DNA of 64,000 bases from Heracleum sosnowskyi. Lineage: Eukaryota; Streptophyta; Magnoliopsida; Apiales; Apiaceae. The notes under the pieces were generated by a model, which saw nothing but the letters and a program-made list of their open reading frames with translations, ran no database searches and was not told where the DNA came from. Made by a program: the position numbers and the translations under genes. Shown here in pieces: positions 1-12,200 of this stretch; the first letter of the stretch is position 1; every line of letters begins with the position of its first letter. The stretch covers positions 135,167,228 through 135,231,227 of the forward strand of contig CM061235.1 of assembly GCA_030848705.1 (NCBI GenBank), read 5' to 3'.

Positions 1-3000
1 CACATAAAGAAGAAGTAAAACAATTCCTCGTTCAGATCGTCGAATGAAAATGGCATGATCATATGAACTTGAAGAAAATCCCAGTTGCTGAACTATTGTG
101 CTGAACTTTTCAAACCAAGCTCGCGGTGCTTGTTTAAGACCATAAAGAGCCTTATTAAGCTTGAACACTTGATTTGGAGAATGAGAAAAACCTGGAGGAG
201 GTTTGAGATAAACTTTCTCATGTAGGTCTCCATTGAGAAAGGCATTCTTGACATCCATTTGCCACATATCCCAGTGTTTTGATGCTCCAACGGCTAGTAA
301 ACTTCGAACAGATGTGAGACGAGCAACTGGTGCAAAGGTTTCCTCGTAATCAATGCCATACTATTGAGTACAGCCTCTGGCTACTAGACGAGCTTTATAT
401 CTGTCAATAGAGCCATCAGATTTTTTCTTAATTTTATAAATCCATCGACAACTCACTGTTGTTTTACCAGGAGGCAAAGTAACCAGATCCCAATTATGGG
501 TTTTGTCCAATGCCTGAAGTTCTTCTGCCATTGCTTTCTGCCAAAGAGGGTTAACACTTGCCTCTCTATATGTTTGAGGCTCATGCAATGATTGTATAGT
601 AGAATAAACATGATAATCAGTAAGTCGAACAGAAGGTTTTCTTACCCGAGTAGAACGATGAACCGACTCATATGGTAGAATAGAAGACTCAACATTAGAA
701 TCCTCAGACTGAACTTCTGTTGAAGGAACATTAGTAGCTGAAGATGGTTGAGTGAGCTCAGATGAAGAATCTACTGGAAATATGTTAGGAGATGTTGGAC
801 TTTCTATATTTTCATCAGTGGGATGTAAATCAACAAAAGGATCTGTAAAGTGGGATATACAAGTGGAAGTGTCAATCTCAAATTCTGACATTGTTGAGAA
901 CATTTTGTGTTCCCAAAATGTCACATTTCGAGAAACTCGAAGTAGTTGAGAAATGGGGTCCCAACAACGATATCCTTTTTGACCACTACCATATCCAATA
1001 AAGCAACAAAGGCGGGCACGTGGTTCTAATTTTGTCCTTTCATGTGGAGGAAGAAGAACAAAACATGCAGAACCGAAAACCTTAAGAGAATCATATGAAG
1101 GAGATTTACCATATAATTTTTCATAAGGAGACACATTATCTGTGACAGGGGAATGAATCATATTTATGGTATGAACAGTAGTTAGAGTAGCTTCCCCCCA
1201 AAAGAATTCTGGACAAGCAGAAGAAATTAGAAAAGCTCGAATCGTGTCTAAAATATGTCTATGTTTACGTTCAGCACGACCATTTTGTTGTGATGTGTAA
1301 GGACAAGAACTTTGTGCAAGAGTACCATAAGATGCCAAAATTTTTGCAAGTTATGATACTTTGTATTCTTTGGCATTATCAGCACGAAAAAGTTTGATTT
1401 TCTGTTTAAATTGAGTGTGGATCATAGTGGCAAAATTCTTATAAGTTTCTCCTTACTCAGATCGAGTTTTCAAAATATATATCCATGTAAAGCGAGAAAA
1501 ATCATCAACAAATATCACATAATATCTAGACCCCCCATAGTAGGAGTTGGAGATGGACCCCAAATATTAGAGTGAACAAGATCAAAGGGAGCAGAAGATT
1601 TCTCATAATTGATAGAAAAAGGTAGTGCATGTTGTTTTGCCAGTTTACAATGAACACATTCAACGGACTCTTCACTTACACTACCTAAATGACCACTGGA
1701 ATTAAACTACGTAAACGAGAATATGATGGATGACCTAACCGGGAATGCCATATTGTAGATGTAGATGAAACAGATCCAACTAGATGAGTGAGTGATGGTG
1801 TTGGGAGATGAAGGGAAGTGAGCTCAAACAACCTTCTGAATCTACGTCATGTCCCAAGAGTTTGTCCTGTTTGAGGATCCTGTACATCACAACCAGAAGA
1901 GGTAAAGATAATATTAAGACCGAGATCACATAATTGACCGATGGAAACAAGATTAAGTGAAAGATTAGGCACAAAGTATGTGTCAGGAAGAGAAAGATCT
2001 TCCGTGGAAACCGTGCCAATATGTGTGACATTCATGGTGGATCCATCGGCAGTTTGAATGTTCGGAAGGAAAGGATTTTTTGTTTTCAATGTGAATATGG
2101 ATGGATCATTGGTCATATGATTACAACATGCAGAATCAAAATACCAAGAAGTACCTGAAGTGACTGAAAATGCAGTGGATAGAGAACTGGTCTTAGATAA
2201 AACCTGTTTGAGTAAGGATTCAAGCTCGCCTGTGGATGAGCTTGATGTAGTATCTGATGTAGATTCAGAGGTTGCAGCAGCGGAAGAATGAGAGAATTTG
2301 TTCAAACGAAAAGGCGGCTTCTTCTTGCAGAATAGTATGGAGTAATGACCTTTTTGATGGCAATGTTGACAAGTATGATTTTGAAGTGTTGCACAATCCT
2401 TGATCAGATGTCCATTTTGTCGACAAAACTTGCAAAATGGTTTATCAATACTGACTGGTGAAGGTACTGCAAGGACTGTATCTGTCACATGGTTGAGTTT
2501 GCCAATGCCAAGTCGAGTTTTTTCAGAGATAAGTTCTGAAACAGCTCCCTCTAGAGAGGGAAATGGAACACGATGAAGAAGAGCAGCTCTAACTGGTTCA
2601 AAATCTTGGGTAAGAGCCATCAGAAATTGGATGAGTCGTTGTTAGTCACGATATATCTGATAAAGTGTTGCATCCTCTATATGTGACCACTTTGGTTCAG
2701 ATAATGTTAACTGATCCCAAAGTGATTGTATCTGTGAGAGAAAATCTGCTACCGGTTGACCAGACTCTTGTTTCTGCTTACTTAGTGAACTGATAATATG
2801 ATACTGATGAGAAAGATCCGATGTAGTGTATCGTGATGCCAACAAATCCCAAATTTCTTTTGCGGTTTCATAGTTTCCAAACTGTATATTGATTTTAGAA
2901 ATTGAAGAATTTCTAAAAAATGTGATAGCTTGGTGATTTTTGACATCCTATTCTTCAATGCGATCATTAAATTTGGAGTCGGCTTCATCTTTCTATTTTG

Positions 3001-3136
3001 AAGGAATAGTAAAATCTCCATTAACCTAACGCCAAAGTCTTTTTCCTTTCAGATAACTGCGCATAGCTTGAGACCAAGTTATATAGTTCGATCCATTCAA
3101 AATCGTTTGAATTGGTGAACTATTTTCTTTCTCCAT
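1..3136 (-). pseudogene. Copia gag-pol polyprotein remnant
   Basis: The start is the first ATG after the primer binding site (minus 3136). Domains in order are a Gag region (about 3136-2640), a zinc-knuckle-like stretch with CKFC and CQHCHQKGH (about 2440-2330), and a protease in which the usual DSGA reads DSAC followed by NHMT (about 2150-2110). The GAG-pre-integrase motif WHSRLGH is at about 1755-1730 and CVHCK at about 1660. The integrase core ends with QQNGRAERKHR (about 1300). RT begins at IYKIKKKSDGS (about 430) and continues with WQMDVKNAFLNGDLHE and ALYGLKQAPRAW to the left edge. A TAG replaces the usual codon just before YGIDYEETFAPVAR (about 361), and frame changes occur around 1340-1700 and 2640-3020. 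It is a dead copy; the missing RNase H is only beyond the window. Confidence 0.9.
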
Positions 3137-3625
3137 TTTACAAATAAAAAAAATGTAGGGATAAGACTGTAACTTCTGAAAGTTTAGGTACTTAACATCA
3201 GGTATTAGAAAACGGAGGGATTAATATGAACGTTTACAGAAGGTGAAGGTTCGATTTATAAGAGATGGTAAAGGTAGGGTACCAAACTGTAATTTAGCTA
3301 ATAATAACCAAACACAAATGCACGTACTGAAAATGACTTCTATACAAGAAATATAAAAATCACTTTGTAAATAAAAGATTACCCAGACCAACGACAGCTG
3401 TAAGGGTTCTTTCTTCTTTTCAAATTGATGTGATTCGCTGGAGATTTGCGAGTGCTGGAGATCGTTGGATGTTGTTTTGAGTTTTGTTGAGTTAAAATTG
3501 AGTCAGTAACTCCGCGAGTTGACTCATCAGGAGATGGGCTGCACCAACTGTTCGATTCAATGACTGAAAGAGGTCGTCACCGGAAACGATGGTTGTGGCT
3601 GTCAAAGGTGGAGGTAAGGAGCTTA

Positions 3626-3639
3626 CAACTCTGATACCA
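3626..3639 (-). other. Copia primer binding site
   Basis: On the minus strand the LTR is followed at once by TGGTATCAGAGTTG, the start of which is the usual copia primer binding sequence complementary to initiator tRNA-Met. Confidence 0.85.
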
Positions 3640-3964
3640 TGATAAAAGTGATGTATATATTATTCACATATATATATATATATATATATATATACCTGAG
3701 AGAGATGAACAAGAACAATAGAATGATATTATTGCTTGATGAAAATGATACATATTCAGGTGCTTTGTTTATATAGACAGATATATGTACATGAAGTCTT
3801 CTTCTCTATTCTCTATTGAATAAACCGTGTGATGTTTAACCGGAGCTACTCAACCACTTGTGGTTCAATCACTTCTAGTCTAGTCTAAGGCTATATACAA
3901 ACAGTTGTCAATGTAAACACATGATAATGTCAAAATAATAATAATGTTTTAACAAAATGTAACA
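3640..3964 (-). repeat. Copia 5' LTR (325 bp)
   Basis: On the minus strand it starts TGTTACATTTTG and ends TTTTATCA directly before the primer binding site. It contains an (AT)n tract at about 3667-3694. The partner LTR is outside the window. Confidence 0.8.
3667..3694. repeat. (AT)n microsatellite
   Basis: About 14 AT units inside the copia LTR, close to its 3' end in element orientation. Confidence 0.95.
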
Positions 3965-4485
3965 GCTAACTTTTAATCCAAAGATAAAAAAGAGGTATAT
4001 ATAATAAGTAGCGAAGTACTGCCGGCTTGAATTCTACTGATGACCCAGGAGCCGGGACATAATAAACTGAGATTGTTGATCCACCGGACAAAAATCTATA
4101 TTATTAGTCGGCATCTCACTGAGTGGTGAACTAACGTAACATTGCAAGGCCTAAGTATACACGAGTATTAGAGCATCTTCAATTCAATGATGTTAGCTAA
4201 AATGGTTAGCTAAAATGGTTAGTTAAAATAATATAAAATAATGATTAGTTATAATTTGTTGAATCTGTATGACGTTTGGATTAGCTATATTTTAAAAATA
4301 GTATTTTATTCTTTTAAACTATGACTTTTCTAAATTTAATATATTAATATTGATACTAATTGATCTTATAATGTACTCATGTATTTTTAGAATTACTGTA
4401 TAATAATTCTATTAAAATCAAGTAAAATTGTATTTTCTTAATTAAAAAGTAGCTTATAACTTAAATTCATTTTGTTGCTTGTTTA
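3965..4485. other. Non-coding; short duplicate of 42236-42317
   Basis: No gene is visible. The stretch at about 3998-4080 (starting TATATAATAAGTAGCGAAG) recurs with few changes at 42236-42317. This marks the left end of the duplicated segment A. The rest is AT-rich, with a short GTTAGCTAAAATG doublet near 4192-4225. Confidence 0.7.
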
Positions 4486-5022
4486 ATGGTCTTTGTATTT
4501 TTCCTGTACATTTAGTTAATTAATAGCAGTATATCACCCCAGCCCAACTAATAGTTGCCTTAAAAAAGAAATGATAACCCTCATCAACAATTGTTAATGC
4601 AGGGAGGTGCCACGTTAAGTGGCTATCACTACAAATCTACAGTGCTTTGCCAAATTTGGCCAATGAATCATGGATTCATGAGAGAATGGATGGTTGGAGA
4701 TGTCTATTTTGATTTGATTATCAATCTATATTATAGTGTCGGTTAAATTATTTTTAGATTAAATAATGCAAAAGATTTTGAAAACCACTGAACCCAATGA
4801 ATCTTATGTCCTAATCTTCAATAATTCTCACCTAAATCTTTAAATGCATGTACTTTTCATGCCGACCAAAGTTTCAAATTGCACTTTTCTTTTAATATTA
4901 CTACTAGAAAGAAAACTTTTCGAGAAATTTAAGATTATATTAGAAATTCAATTGTTTTTCCTGAACAAAAGATACAGAGTTTTTCTAGTAGACTAGTAGC
5001 AGTAAACTAACTCAAGTCATTA

Positions 5023-5263
5023 CTCCCTCCGTCCTACTCATTTCTATACAGTTTTTTTTCAATGATTGTCACGCATTTTAAGGTGTATATAAAGTATACT
5101 TCAACAACTTATTTTTAAATTATTTTTTCTCTGAATAAAAATTTCAATGTTAAATTTTAATTCAGAAGAAAAAAAATTTTAAAAAAAATTATGAAAGTAT
5201 ACTTTATAGGAGCCTTAAAATGCGTGCCGAGCCCCCATCCCTCAATGTATGGGACCGAGGGAG
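5023..5263. mobile_element. Stowaway-type MITE (Tc1/mariner)
   Basis: A 241-bp element with terminal inverted repeats CTCCCTCCGTCC / GGACCGAGGGAG-like, flanked by TA on both sides. The paralogous site near 54340 reads CATTACATAA with a single TA, a perfect empty site. It is non-coding. Confidence 0.9.
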
Positions 5264-5331
5264 TACATAATTTTATTAATACCAGATGGTAGAGGTTGCA
5301 GGTAGCTAACTGGAAATTGCAATAGGGTGGA

Positions 5332-5605
5332 CAGGGACGGAGGTACTGTGGGGTCCAATGGGTGCCTGTGCCCCACCACAACTTTGTAACCTATTTAAAA
5401 AAAAATATTTTTTTGTAAATTTTATGTTTGTGTCCCCACTGAATATAACCCACAATGCTATAATATAGGACATGTTACCTCCTTTTACTCCTTTATTCTA
5501 TCACGTTTCTTTTTCTTTTCATTCTTGGGTATCAAAAGACCACAGGTAATTGCTATTTGTTTAATATTGTGCCCCCAGTTTAAAAAATTTCTGACTTCGT
5601 CACTG
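5332..5605. mobile_element. Small non-autonomous DNA transposon, hAT-like
   Basis: A 274-bp insertion bounded by CAGGGACGGA and TTCGTCACTG (imperfect inverted repeats), with GGTGGA (or GGGTGGA) directly repeated at the edges. The paralogous sequence near 54400 lacks it and has one GGGTGGA. A same-length copy is at 56335-56608. The superfamily is inferred from the CAGGG-like ends and the 6-8 bp duplication; it could be another class II family. Confidence 0.75.
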
Positions 5606-5941
5606 GGTGGATCAGAACACGTATATATTACAGTATTGTGCCTAGATCAAGATGTCTTATCACTATTTTGGTCACCCGAATGACTAATATTTGCAGCGGC
5701 AGCAAAACATGTGTGGCAGAGATCAGAACTTGGATTCATACCTCTAAACTATATTTGCTCAAGTAACCCAAGTAATACTATCTTAGATAACCTATGAATC
5801 ACTAAAGAATCTATGAACTCTCATGTACAATCACACATCCTAAAATAAATGATAAAAACCTTTCACACAGGCAAACAATATTATAGCAAATCAAAAGGAC
5901 ACAAGTCGGCATCAACTTGCACTATTATCTGGTTAATCTAT

Positions 5942-7614
5942 ACTGGCTTAAAACCCGTGCTATGCACGGATTGTTATTAATAATTATTATTTTTATTATT
6001 TTTATTTTAATATTCTATTAATTTGCATTTTTTAAAAACAAATACGTAGGTGTGTTAAACTTTTTAAATAATTAAAAGTATTAAAATAGATTTTAAAATA
6101 AATTAATAACTGTTTGCTCGTGATATTTTTGGAAAAAGATGGTCTTAGTAAGGAAAAATAGAAAAAGTAACATGTTTTAGCTGAAAATGTAAGTGCCTGT
6201 AATTAAAAGTATTTAAATAGGTTTCAAAATAAATAAGTAAGGATTTGTCCGAGATATTTTTGAAAAATGAGAGGTTTTAGTAAGGAAAAATAGTAACAGT
6301 AACATGTTTTAAATGAAAAAGGTAATTTTCCGTGATTTTTTTAGATAAACAGAGGAGTTTGTTAGAAAAAAATAGAAAATGTAATGTATTTTAGCTGAAA
6401 AGATAGTTGGTTATAAAAATGTTATTATTTAATAATAATTTCTTTAGAAAATGAAAAAAAAAAAGAAAAAGTAACACGTTTCACCTGAAAAAGTGCTCAT
6501 AATTAAAAGTATTAAAATAGATTTTAAAATAAATAAGTAAGGGTTTGCTCGTGATAATTTTAGGAAAATGAGGGATTTTAGTAAAAAAAATAGAAATAGT
6601 AACATGTTTTTGTTAAAAAAGATAATCGTCCATGTTTTTTTTAGAAAAAGATAGCATTTTGTTAGAAAAAAAATAAAAAACGATAATGTATTTTAGCTGA
6701 AAAGGTAATTGGTTATAAATAATGTTATTATTTAGTGATAGTTTTTTAACAAAATAAGTAAGGGTAATTAAGTAAAATCACAAAGTACCGACCGTCCGTC
6801 CGACTACGAAACTTTTAATGTTTCGTCTTTAATAACATAGCTTAAAACCCGTGCGATGCACAGATTGTTTTTAATAATTGTTAATTTTATTATTTATATT
6901 TTATATTTTAATAATTGCATTTATTAAAAAACATTAGTAGACGTGTTAAACATTTTTAAATAATTAAAAGTATTAAAATAGATTTTAAAATAAATAAGTA
7001 ACGGTTTGCCCGTGATATTTTGGAAAAAGAGGGGTTTTAGTAAGAAAAATAGAAAGCAACATATTTTCGTTGAATTTTAAAATATAAAAGTAATGATTTT
7101 CCCATGATATTTTTGAAAAAGAGGGGTTTTAGTAAGAAAAAAAGAAAATGTGACATGTTTTAGTTGAAAAAGGTAATTGTCAATTAAAATAGATTTTAAA
7201 GTAAATAAGTAAGGGTTTACCCGTGATATATTTGGAAAATGAGGGATTTTAGTTAGAAAAATAGAAAATATAACATGTTTTAGCTGAAAAAGGTAATTGC
7301 CCGTGATTTTTCTAGAAAAAGACTAATTAAAAGTATTAAAATAGGTTTTAAAATAAATAATTAAGGATTTGCTCGTGATATATTTGAAAAATGAGGAATT
7401 TTTGTAAGAAAAATAGAAAAAGTAATATGTTTTAGTTAAAAAGGAAATTGCCCGTGATATTTTTAGAAAAAAATGGTAATGTAATTTAACTGAAAGTGTA
7501 AGTGATTATAATAATTTTTATAATAATTAAATAAATAATTAAATAAGGCAAGTACCATACCAAAAAATAGGTATCAAAACTTTCAATGTTTCATATTTAA
7601 TAATATAGTATAGA
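5942..7614 (-). mobile_element. Two head-to-tail Helitron-like copies
   Basis: The unit boundary is at about 6840. On the minus strand each unit starts with a TCTATACTATATTATTAAA-like 5' end (clear at 7614) followed by an AAACATTGAAAGTTT-like block. Each finishes with the hairpin CCGTGCATCGCACGG type and TTTTAAG before a CTRR-like end. These are the terminal features of plant Helitrons. No Rep/helicase is encoded, so the copies are non-autonomous. Internal motifs such as GTGATATTTTTGGAAAA recur many times. Confidence 0.7.
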
Positions 7615-8179
7615 TAGACGGATAGATTTATAATATTAGTATTTTATGCTACTAAATGGAATACCCCGTGATATTTTTGAGATTTTAGTTAGGAGAAATA
7701 TTAGTTAGAAAATATAAAAAAGAATATACGTTTTGGTAAAAAAAGTTAATCGGTTAGTCATTAATAATTATAATATTATTATTTTATTTTATTAAATAGA
7801 ATTATTCGTGATATTTTTGGAGAATGAGAGATTTTATTTAGTAAAAATAGAAAAGTAAATATTTTAGTTAGAAAATATAAAAAAGAATATATATTTTGGC
7901 TAAAAATGGTAATGAGTTAGTTATTAGCAATTATAACCTTATTATGTTATTTTATTAAATGAAACTGCGTGTGATATTTTTGGAAAATGAGATGTTTTAG
8001 TTAGAAAAAATATAAAAAAATATTCTATATAATAATTTTAATATTTTATCTAACGGTTCTCATCGATTTGATCAGAAATATCTAACGGTTATGAATGGAG
8101 TGACCAGACTACAAAAACTTTCACGACCAACTACAAAACTTTCAATGTTTCGTATTTAATATAATAGTAAGTATAGATA
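7615..8179 (-). mobile_element. Helitron-derived fragment
   Basis: AT-rich sequence with the same internal motifs (GTGATATTTTTGG, TTTTAGTTAGAAAA) and a Helitron-like 5' end (minus strand, near 8179) next to TAACAAGTCAG. The 3' hairpin is not seen. Confidence 0.5.
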
Positions 8180-8213
8180 ACAAGTCAGTATCAACTTACA
8201 CTATTATCTCATG

Positions 8214-9384
8214 TAGAGATGCACAAAAAGCCCTTCGGGCCGGGCTTTATCCGGGCTTTAAAAAGCCCGGGCTTTTTAACGATCGGACCGGGCCGGACTT
8301 TTTCAAAAATCGGGTCGGGCCGGGCCGGGCCGGGCTTCCTCTAAAATATGAGGCCCGTTTTAGGCCCTCGGGCCGGGCCGGATTGGGCCGGGCCGGGCTT
8401 TTATCCGGGCTTTTTTTTAATATGCGTTATTGAACTTAACCTGATCGTGAACCATACAAATCTCCTCGTACATGACCATTTCAAGAAGCACATACACTAC
8501 ACTCAATAAATCTTCTGAACAAAAAGGTTTGTTACTATTAGTCTTCTAACTTATAATCACTGAGTCGGTTGAGTTGAGTACTTAGTAGTTAGTACTACTT
8601 AGTACATACGAGCACTCGTTTATAGGGTATGATCTTATCTGAATCGTATCAATTCGATCAAAAGTCAAATTTTACATAACTGGATCAATATTCAATCAAA
8701 TTATAAGTATTCAGAGTTAAATATCATGGTTTAGGGTTTAGGGTTGGTTTAGGGTTAGGGTTAAACCCTAAACCCTAAATTATCAAGTACATCATGTTAA
8801 TTGTTAAATTGTCAAATTTTACATATCTGGATCAATATTCAATCAAATTGTAAGTATTCAGAGTTAAATATCATGGTTTAGGGTTTAGGGTTGGTTTAGG
8901 GTTAGGGTTAAACCCTAAACCCTAAATTATCAAGTACATCATGTTAATTGTTAAATTGTCAAATTTTACATATCTGGATCAATATTCAATCAAATTGTAA
9001 GTATTCGGAGTTAAATATCATGGTTTAGGGTTTAGGGTTGGTTTAGGGTTAGGGTTAAACCCTAAACCCTAAATTATCAAGTACATCATGTTAATTGTTA
9101 AATTGTCAAATTTTACATAACTGGATCAATATTCAATCAAATTGTAAGTATTCGGAGTTAAATATCATGGTTTAGGGTTAGGGTTAAACCGGGCTTTTTT
9201 CGGGCTTTATCCGGGCTTTATCCGGGCCGGATAAAAGCCCGGGCTTTTCGGGCTTCGGGCCGGGCCATGCTTGATGAAAAAAACTAGGCCCGTTTAGGGC
9301 CCTCGGGCCGGGCCGGATCGGGCCGGGCTTTTCGGGCTTTTTTTCGGGCCGGATTTCGGGCTTCAGGCTTTTTGTGCATCTATA
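8214..9384. mobile_element. Non-autonomous hAT-like element (1171 bp)
   Basis: The ends are TAGAGATGCACAAAAAGCC and its inverted partner GGCTTTTTGTGCATCTATA. The flanks carry an 8-bp duplication, ATCTCATG on the left and ATCTCCTG on the right (one mismatch). The uninterrupted site is preserved near 59415. The ends contain dense CGGGCCGGGC repeats that can fold on themselves, and the centre holds a 147-bp tandem array. No transposase is encoded. Confidence 0.85.
8664..9190. repeat. 147-bp tandem repeat with telomere-like palindrome
   Basis: About 3.5 copies at an exact 147-bp period (CATGGTTTAGGG starts at 8725, 8872, 9019 and 9166). Each full unit carries TTTAGGG-type motifs followed after a few bases by CCCTAAA motifs in inverted order, able to form a hairpin. 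Confidence 0.9.
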
Positions 9385-10240
9385 ATCTCCTGTAAAATGT
9401 ATTTACAAATTACAGTGTGTTACTCATTCTTGCAATATATCAATATATTCATTAATTAAAAAATTATATAGATTATATTATATAATATAGATTATATATA
9501 TAATTTTTATTTATTTATATTAATAACAGAATGTTTTGATTCAATTTTTATCGGTTCGGTTGGAACGTATAACCAGAACCGAATCATTTAAACCGGTTCG
9601 GTTTTTAATTTTTCGGTTTCGATTTCGGTTTCAAATTAATTTTATTTGATTCAATTTATGTCGGCATTTCCCAGTTTCATTCCGATTTCAATTTTGATTT
9701 GATTTTTTGCTCAACCCTAATCAACATCACTGGAATCTCAAAATAATCTACTCTCTCTCATTATACATATAAACGCGCACTTTGATACCCCAAACGCGTA
9801 TTTAGGTCTCGTTTGTTTCGATGTAACCAAGTTATGTAATTAGAAGCTCCTTGGACTAAAATTGAGTTATAGTGTTTGGTTCATTGTGTTTTAAATTTGA
9901 CAAGGTAACTCAAAGTTTCAAGGTTTTAACAGTTACCCCAAAATATAGAAATTTAGTTACCGAGATTACTCATGGTCACTCCAAGTTACATAGGTATCAC
10001 AGCGATGCGGTGTTTGCGTGTGGTTACTGGACCTGTTCAAGGCAGTGTTGTCTTTTCATTCTCGCGTTCCGTGTCACTACTGTTCAAGGCAGGCTAAATT
10101 CATATCGCCTGTTTGGAAGTTGAAACTATGGGCTCATTGGCTACCCATTTTATAAGTAATCTTATGTCTTATAAACCAACCCCGTATGAACTTGTGTGTA
10201 CTCAACTTATTCAATCAATTTATAATGATTATTAGCCTCT
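9385..10240. repeat. Segment A, right portion; no gene
   Basis: Non-coding sequence paralogous to 59393-60000. Shared landmarks include CTCCTGTAAAATGTA, AACGTATAACCAGAACCG, GGTTACTGGACCTGTTCAAGG and GTTTGGAAGTTGAAACTATGGG. Short open frames here are not conserved between the two copies, so I do not call a gene. Confidence 0.75.
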
Positions 10241-11455
10241 AATCAGTGTCTTGCAAAATTTAATGTGAACTGAAAATATTAAAAAAAAAATTAATATGAT
10301 AAATTATAAAATGAGAAACTTACATATTAAATGAAACATAAAAAAACATAAAAAAAACACAGATGAGACTGAGGAAGATAAATGAGGTATTATTAATATT
10401 ATTTTATAATAAAATAATATTAATAATAAGGATAGATAGAAAATCTAACATGTTTTAATTAAAAAAAGTAATTGCCCGTGATATTTTTAGAAGTGTTTTA
10501 ATTATATTAATTGTATTTATTAAAAAAATACGTTGACATGTTAAAATAAGTAAGTTTTTTTAATAAGGACAAATAGAAAAGTTAACATGTTTTAAATTAA
10601 AAAAAAAAGTAACTGCCCGAAATATTTTTAGATGTGTTTTAATTATATTAATTGTATTTGTTAAAAAAATAAGTTCACTTGTTAAAATAGGTAAGTTTTT
10701 TTAATTAATTAAAAGTATTAAAATAGGTTATAAAATATATAAGTAAGGGCTGCACTTGATATTTTTGAAAAATAGAGATTTTAGTGAGAACAAATATAAA
10801 AGGTAATATATTTTAATTTAAAGGTAATTGTCCATGATATTTTTGGAAAAGAAGTATATTTTGTTAGAAAAAAATGGTTTAACTATAAAAGGCAATCAGC
10901 TAGTTACTATTATTATATTATTTTATTATTTATTAAATAGAGTATTAAAATAAGTTTTAAAATAAATAAGTAAGGATTGAATCTCATATTTTTGGAAAAT
11001 AGAGATTTTAGTGATAACAAATATAAAAAAGATAATATGTTTTAATTTAAAGATAATTGCCATGATATTTTGGAAAAATAGTAGATTTTGTTAGATTTTT
11101 TTAAATATAAAAGGCAATCAGCTAGTTACTATTTTTATATTATTTTATTATTTATTAAATTGAGTATTAAAATAGGTTTTAAAATAAATAAGTAAGCACT
11201 GCACCTCATATTTTTGGAAAACAAAGATTTTAGTGATAACAAATATAAAAGGAAATATGTTTTAATATAAAGATAATTGCCATGATATTTTGGAAAAAGA
11301 GTAGATTTTGTTAGGAAAAATAATATTTTAATTATAAAAGGCAATCATCTAGTTACTATTTTTATATTTTTTTATTAATTATAAAATAGAATAAAAGATC
11401 AAAAACCAACCGAAAATAGAAAACCAAAACTTTCAATGTTTCGGTTTTAATAATA
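10241..11455 (-). mobile_element. Helitron-like copy with internal repeats
   Basis: AT-rich block with repeated TGATATTTTTGG, AAAATAGGTTTTAAAATAAATAAG and AGGCAATCAGCTAGTTACTATT motifs. It ends on the right with CTTTCAATGTTTCGG and TTTAATAATA, the Helitron 5' terminus on the minus strand. The left limit is approximate. It is similar to 57536-59384. Confidence 0.6.
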
Positions 11456-11671
11456 CTAGCTTAAAACCCGTGCGATGCACGGATTGTTAATTGTTATTTT
11501 ATTTATTTTTTTAATATTTTATTAATTGTAACTGTGCAAAAAATAAGTAGTCATGTTAAAATAGCTAAACACTTTTAATTAATTAAAAACATTAAAATAA
11601 ATAAGTATGAGTTTGTCCGTTATATTTTTGGAAAATGAGTGGTTTTAGTAAGAAAAAATAAAAAATGTAAC
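11456..11671 (-). mobile_element. Helitron 3' part, split by gypsy element 1
   Basis: It begins (plus) CTAGCTTAAAACCCGTGCGATGCACGG, the reverse of a Helitron 3' hairpin plus CTAG end. The sequence is interrupted by the gypsy element at TSD GTAAC (11667-11671) and resumes at 18340. Confidence 0.7.
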
Positions 11672-12188
11672 TGTTATGGAATAAAAACCGAGCTTGCGAA
11701 TTTAATGCTAGGGTTAGAGAGCTTCGAGCTTTAATGACTGCACTTGTGTTTCGAGACTAAATCGGTCCTCACAAGATGCCTACGTATCTCAATTCGTAAT
11801 TGAGAATCAAGCCAAAGACGTAGTTCTGATTGTAGGATCAGGGACCTTATATAGGCGTCTGGAGCCTAGTATTTATGGTATGTTTAGGAGACTTAACGGA
11901 TAAGTCTTCTTATTGATAACTGATAAGGATTGTATTACTTGGCGGACAAGTCTTTTCCTTGTTGATAAAGGCTATGACTCATTAATTGGGATTCTGGATC
12001 CTTCTTTGACAAATTTACCATATTTTGGACTCTTTTCATGAGCTGTATATTTTCCATATTCATTAATTACGAAATTAATGAATAATCAGGGTTTCGGGCC
12101 TTGAATATTGGGCCGTGTTCTTGGACCAATTCGGGTCTAATTAATATGTCATTAATTATATTTTTAGGGTTATTTTTAGCCCATATCA
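11672..12188 (-). repeat. 3' LTR of gypsy element 1
   Basis: 517 bp, near-identical to 17823-18339 and related to the LTRs at 42638 and 61285. On the minus strand it starts TGATATGGGC and ends CATAACA. Confidence 0.95.
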
Positions 12189-12200
12189 TTTGCCCCCCAA
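12189..12200 (-). other. Polypurine tract of gypsy element 1
   Basis: On the minus strand TTGGGGGGCAAA sits directly before the 3' LTR, the expected site for plus-strand priming. The same arrangement is at 43142-43153 in the second element. Confidence 0.8.

Larger units (their letters stand above)
1..3964 (-). mobile_element. Ty1/copia LTR retrotransposon, truncated by window edge
   Basis: The element lies on the minus strand. In that direction it reads LTR (3964 to 3640), a methionine-tRNA type primer binding site beginning TGGTATCAGAG (3639 down), gag from 3136, zinc knuckle, protease, integrase and reverse transcriptase running off the left edge. Integrase before RT is the copia order. 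The LTR ends are TG...CA. Several stops and frameshifts break the coding frame, so it is an old inactive copy. Its 3' LTR and therefore its TSD lie outside the window. Confidence 0.93.
4486..5941. repeat. Segment A of a dispersed direct duplication
   Basis: Non-coding DNA that matches 53781-54580, 55724-55880 and 56178-57535 in the same order and orientation. Landmarks such as GTCGGTTAAATTATTT, CACTGAACCCAATGAATC and GTGCCTAGATCAAGATG appear in each copy. Copy A holds two MITEs that are absent at the same site in 54300-54420. No open frame here looks coding. Confidence 0.85.

Noticed and set aside
5157..5381. Frame on minus strand also present at 56142-56384
   Set aside because: Its conservation is due to the segmental duplication. 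It runs through two MITEs and has no protein-like features.
8700..9190. True telomere or chromosome end
   Set aside because: The telomere-type motifs are few, inverted against each other and embedded in a 147-bp unit within a transposon.
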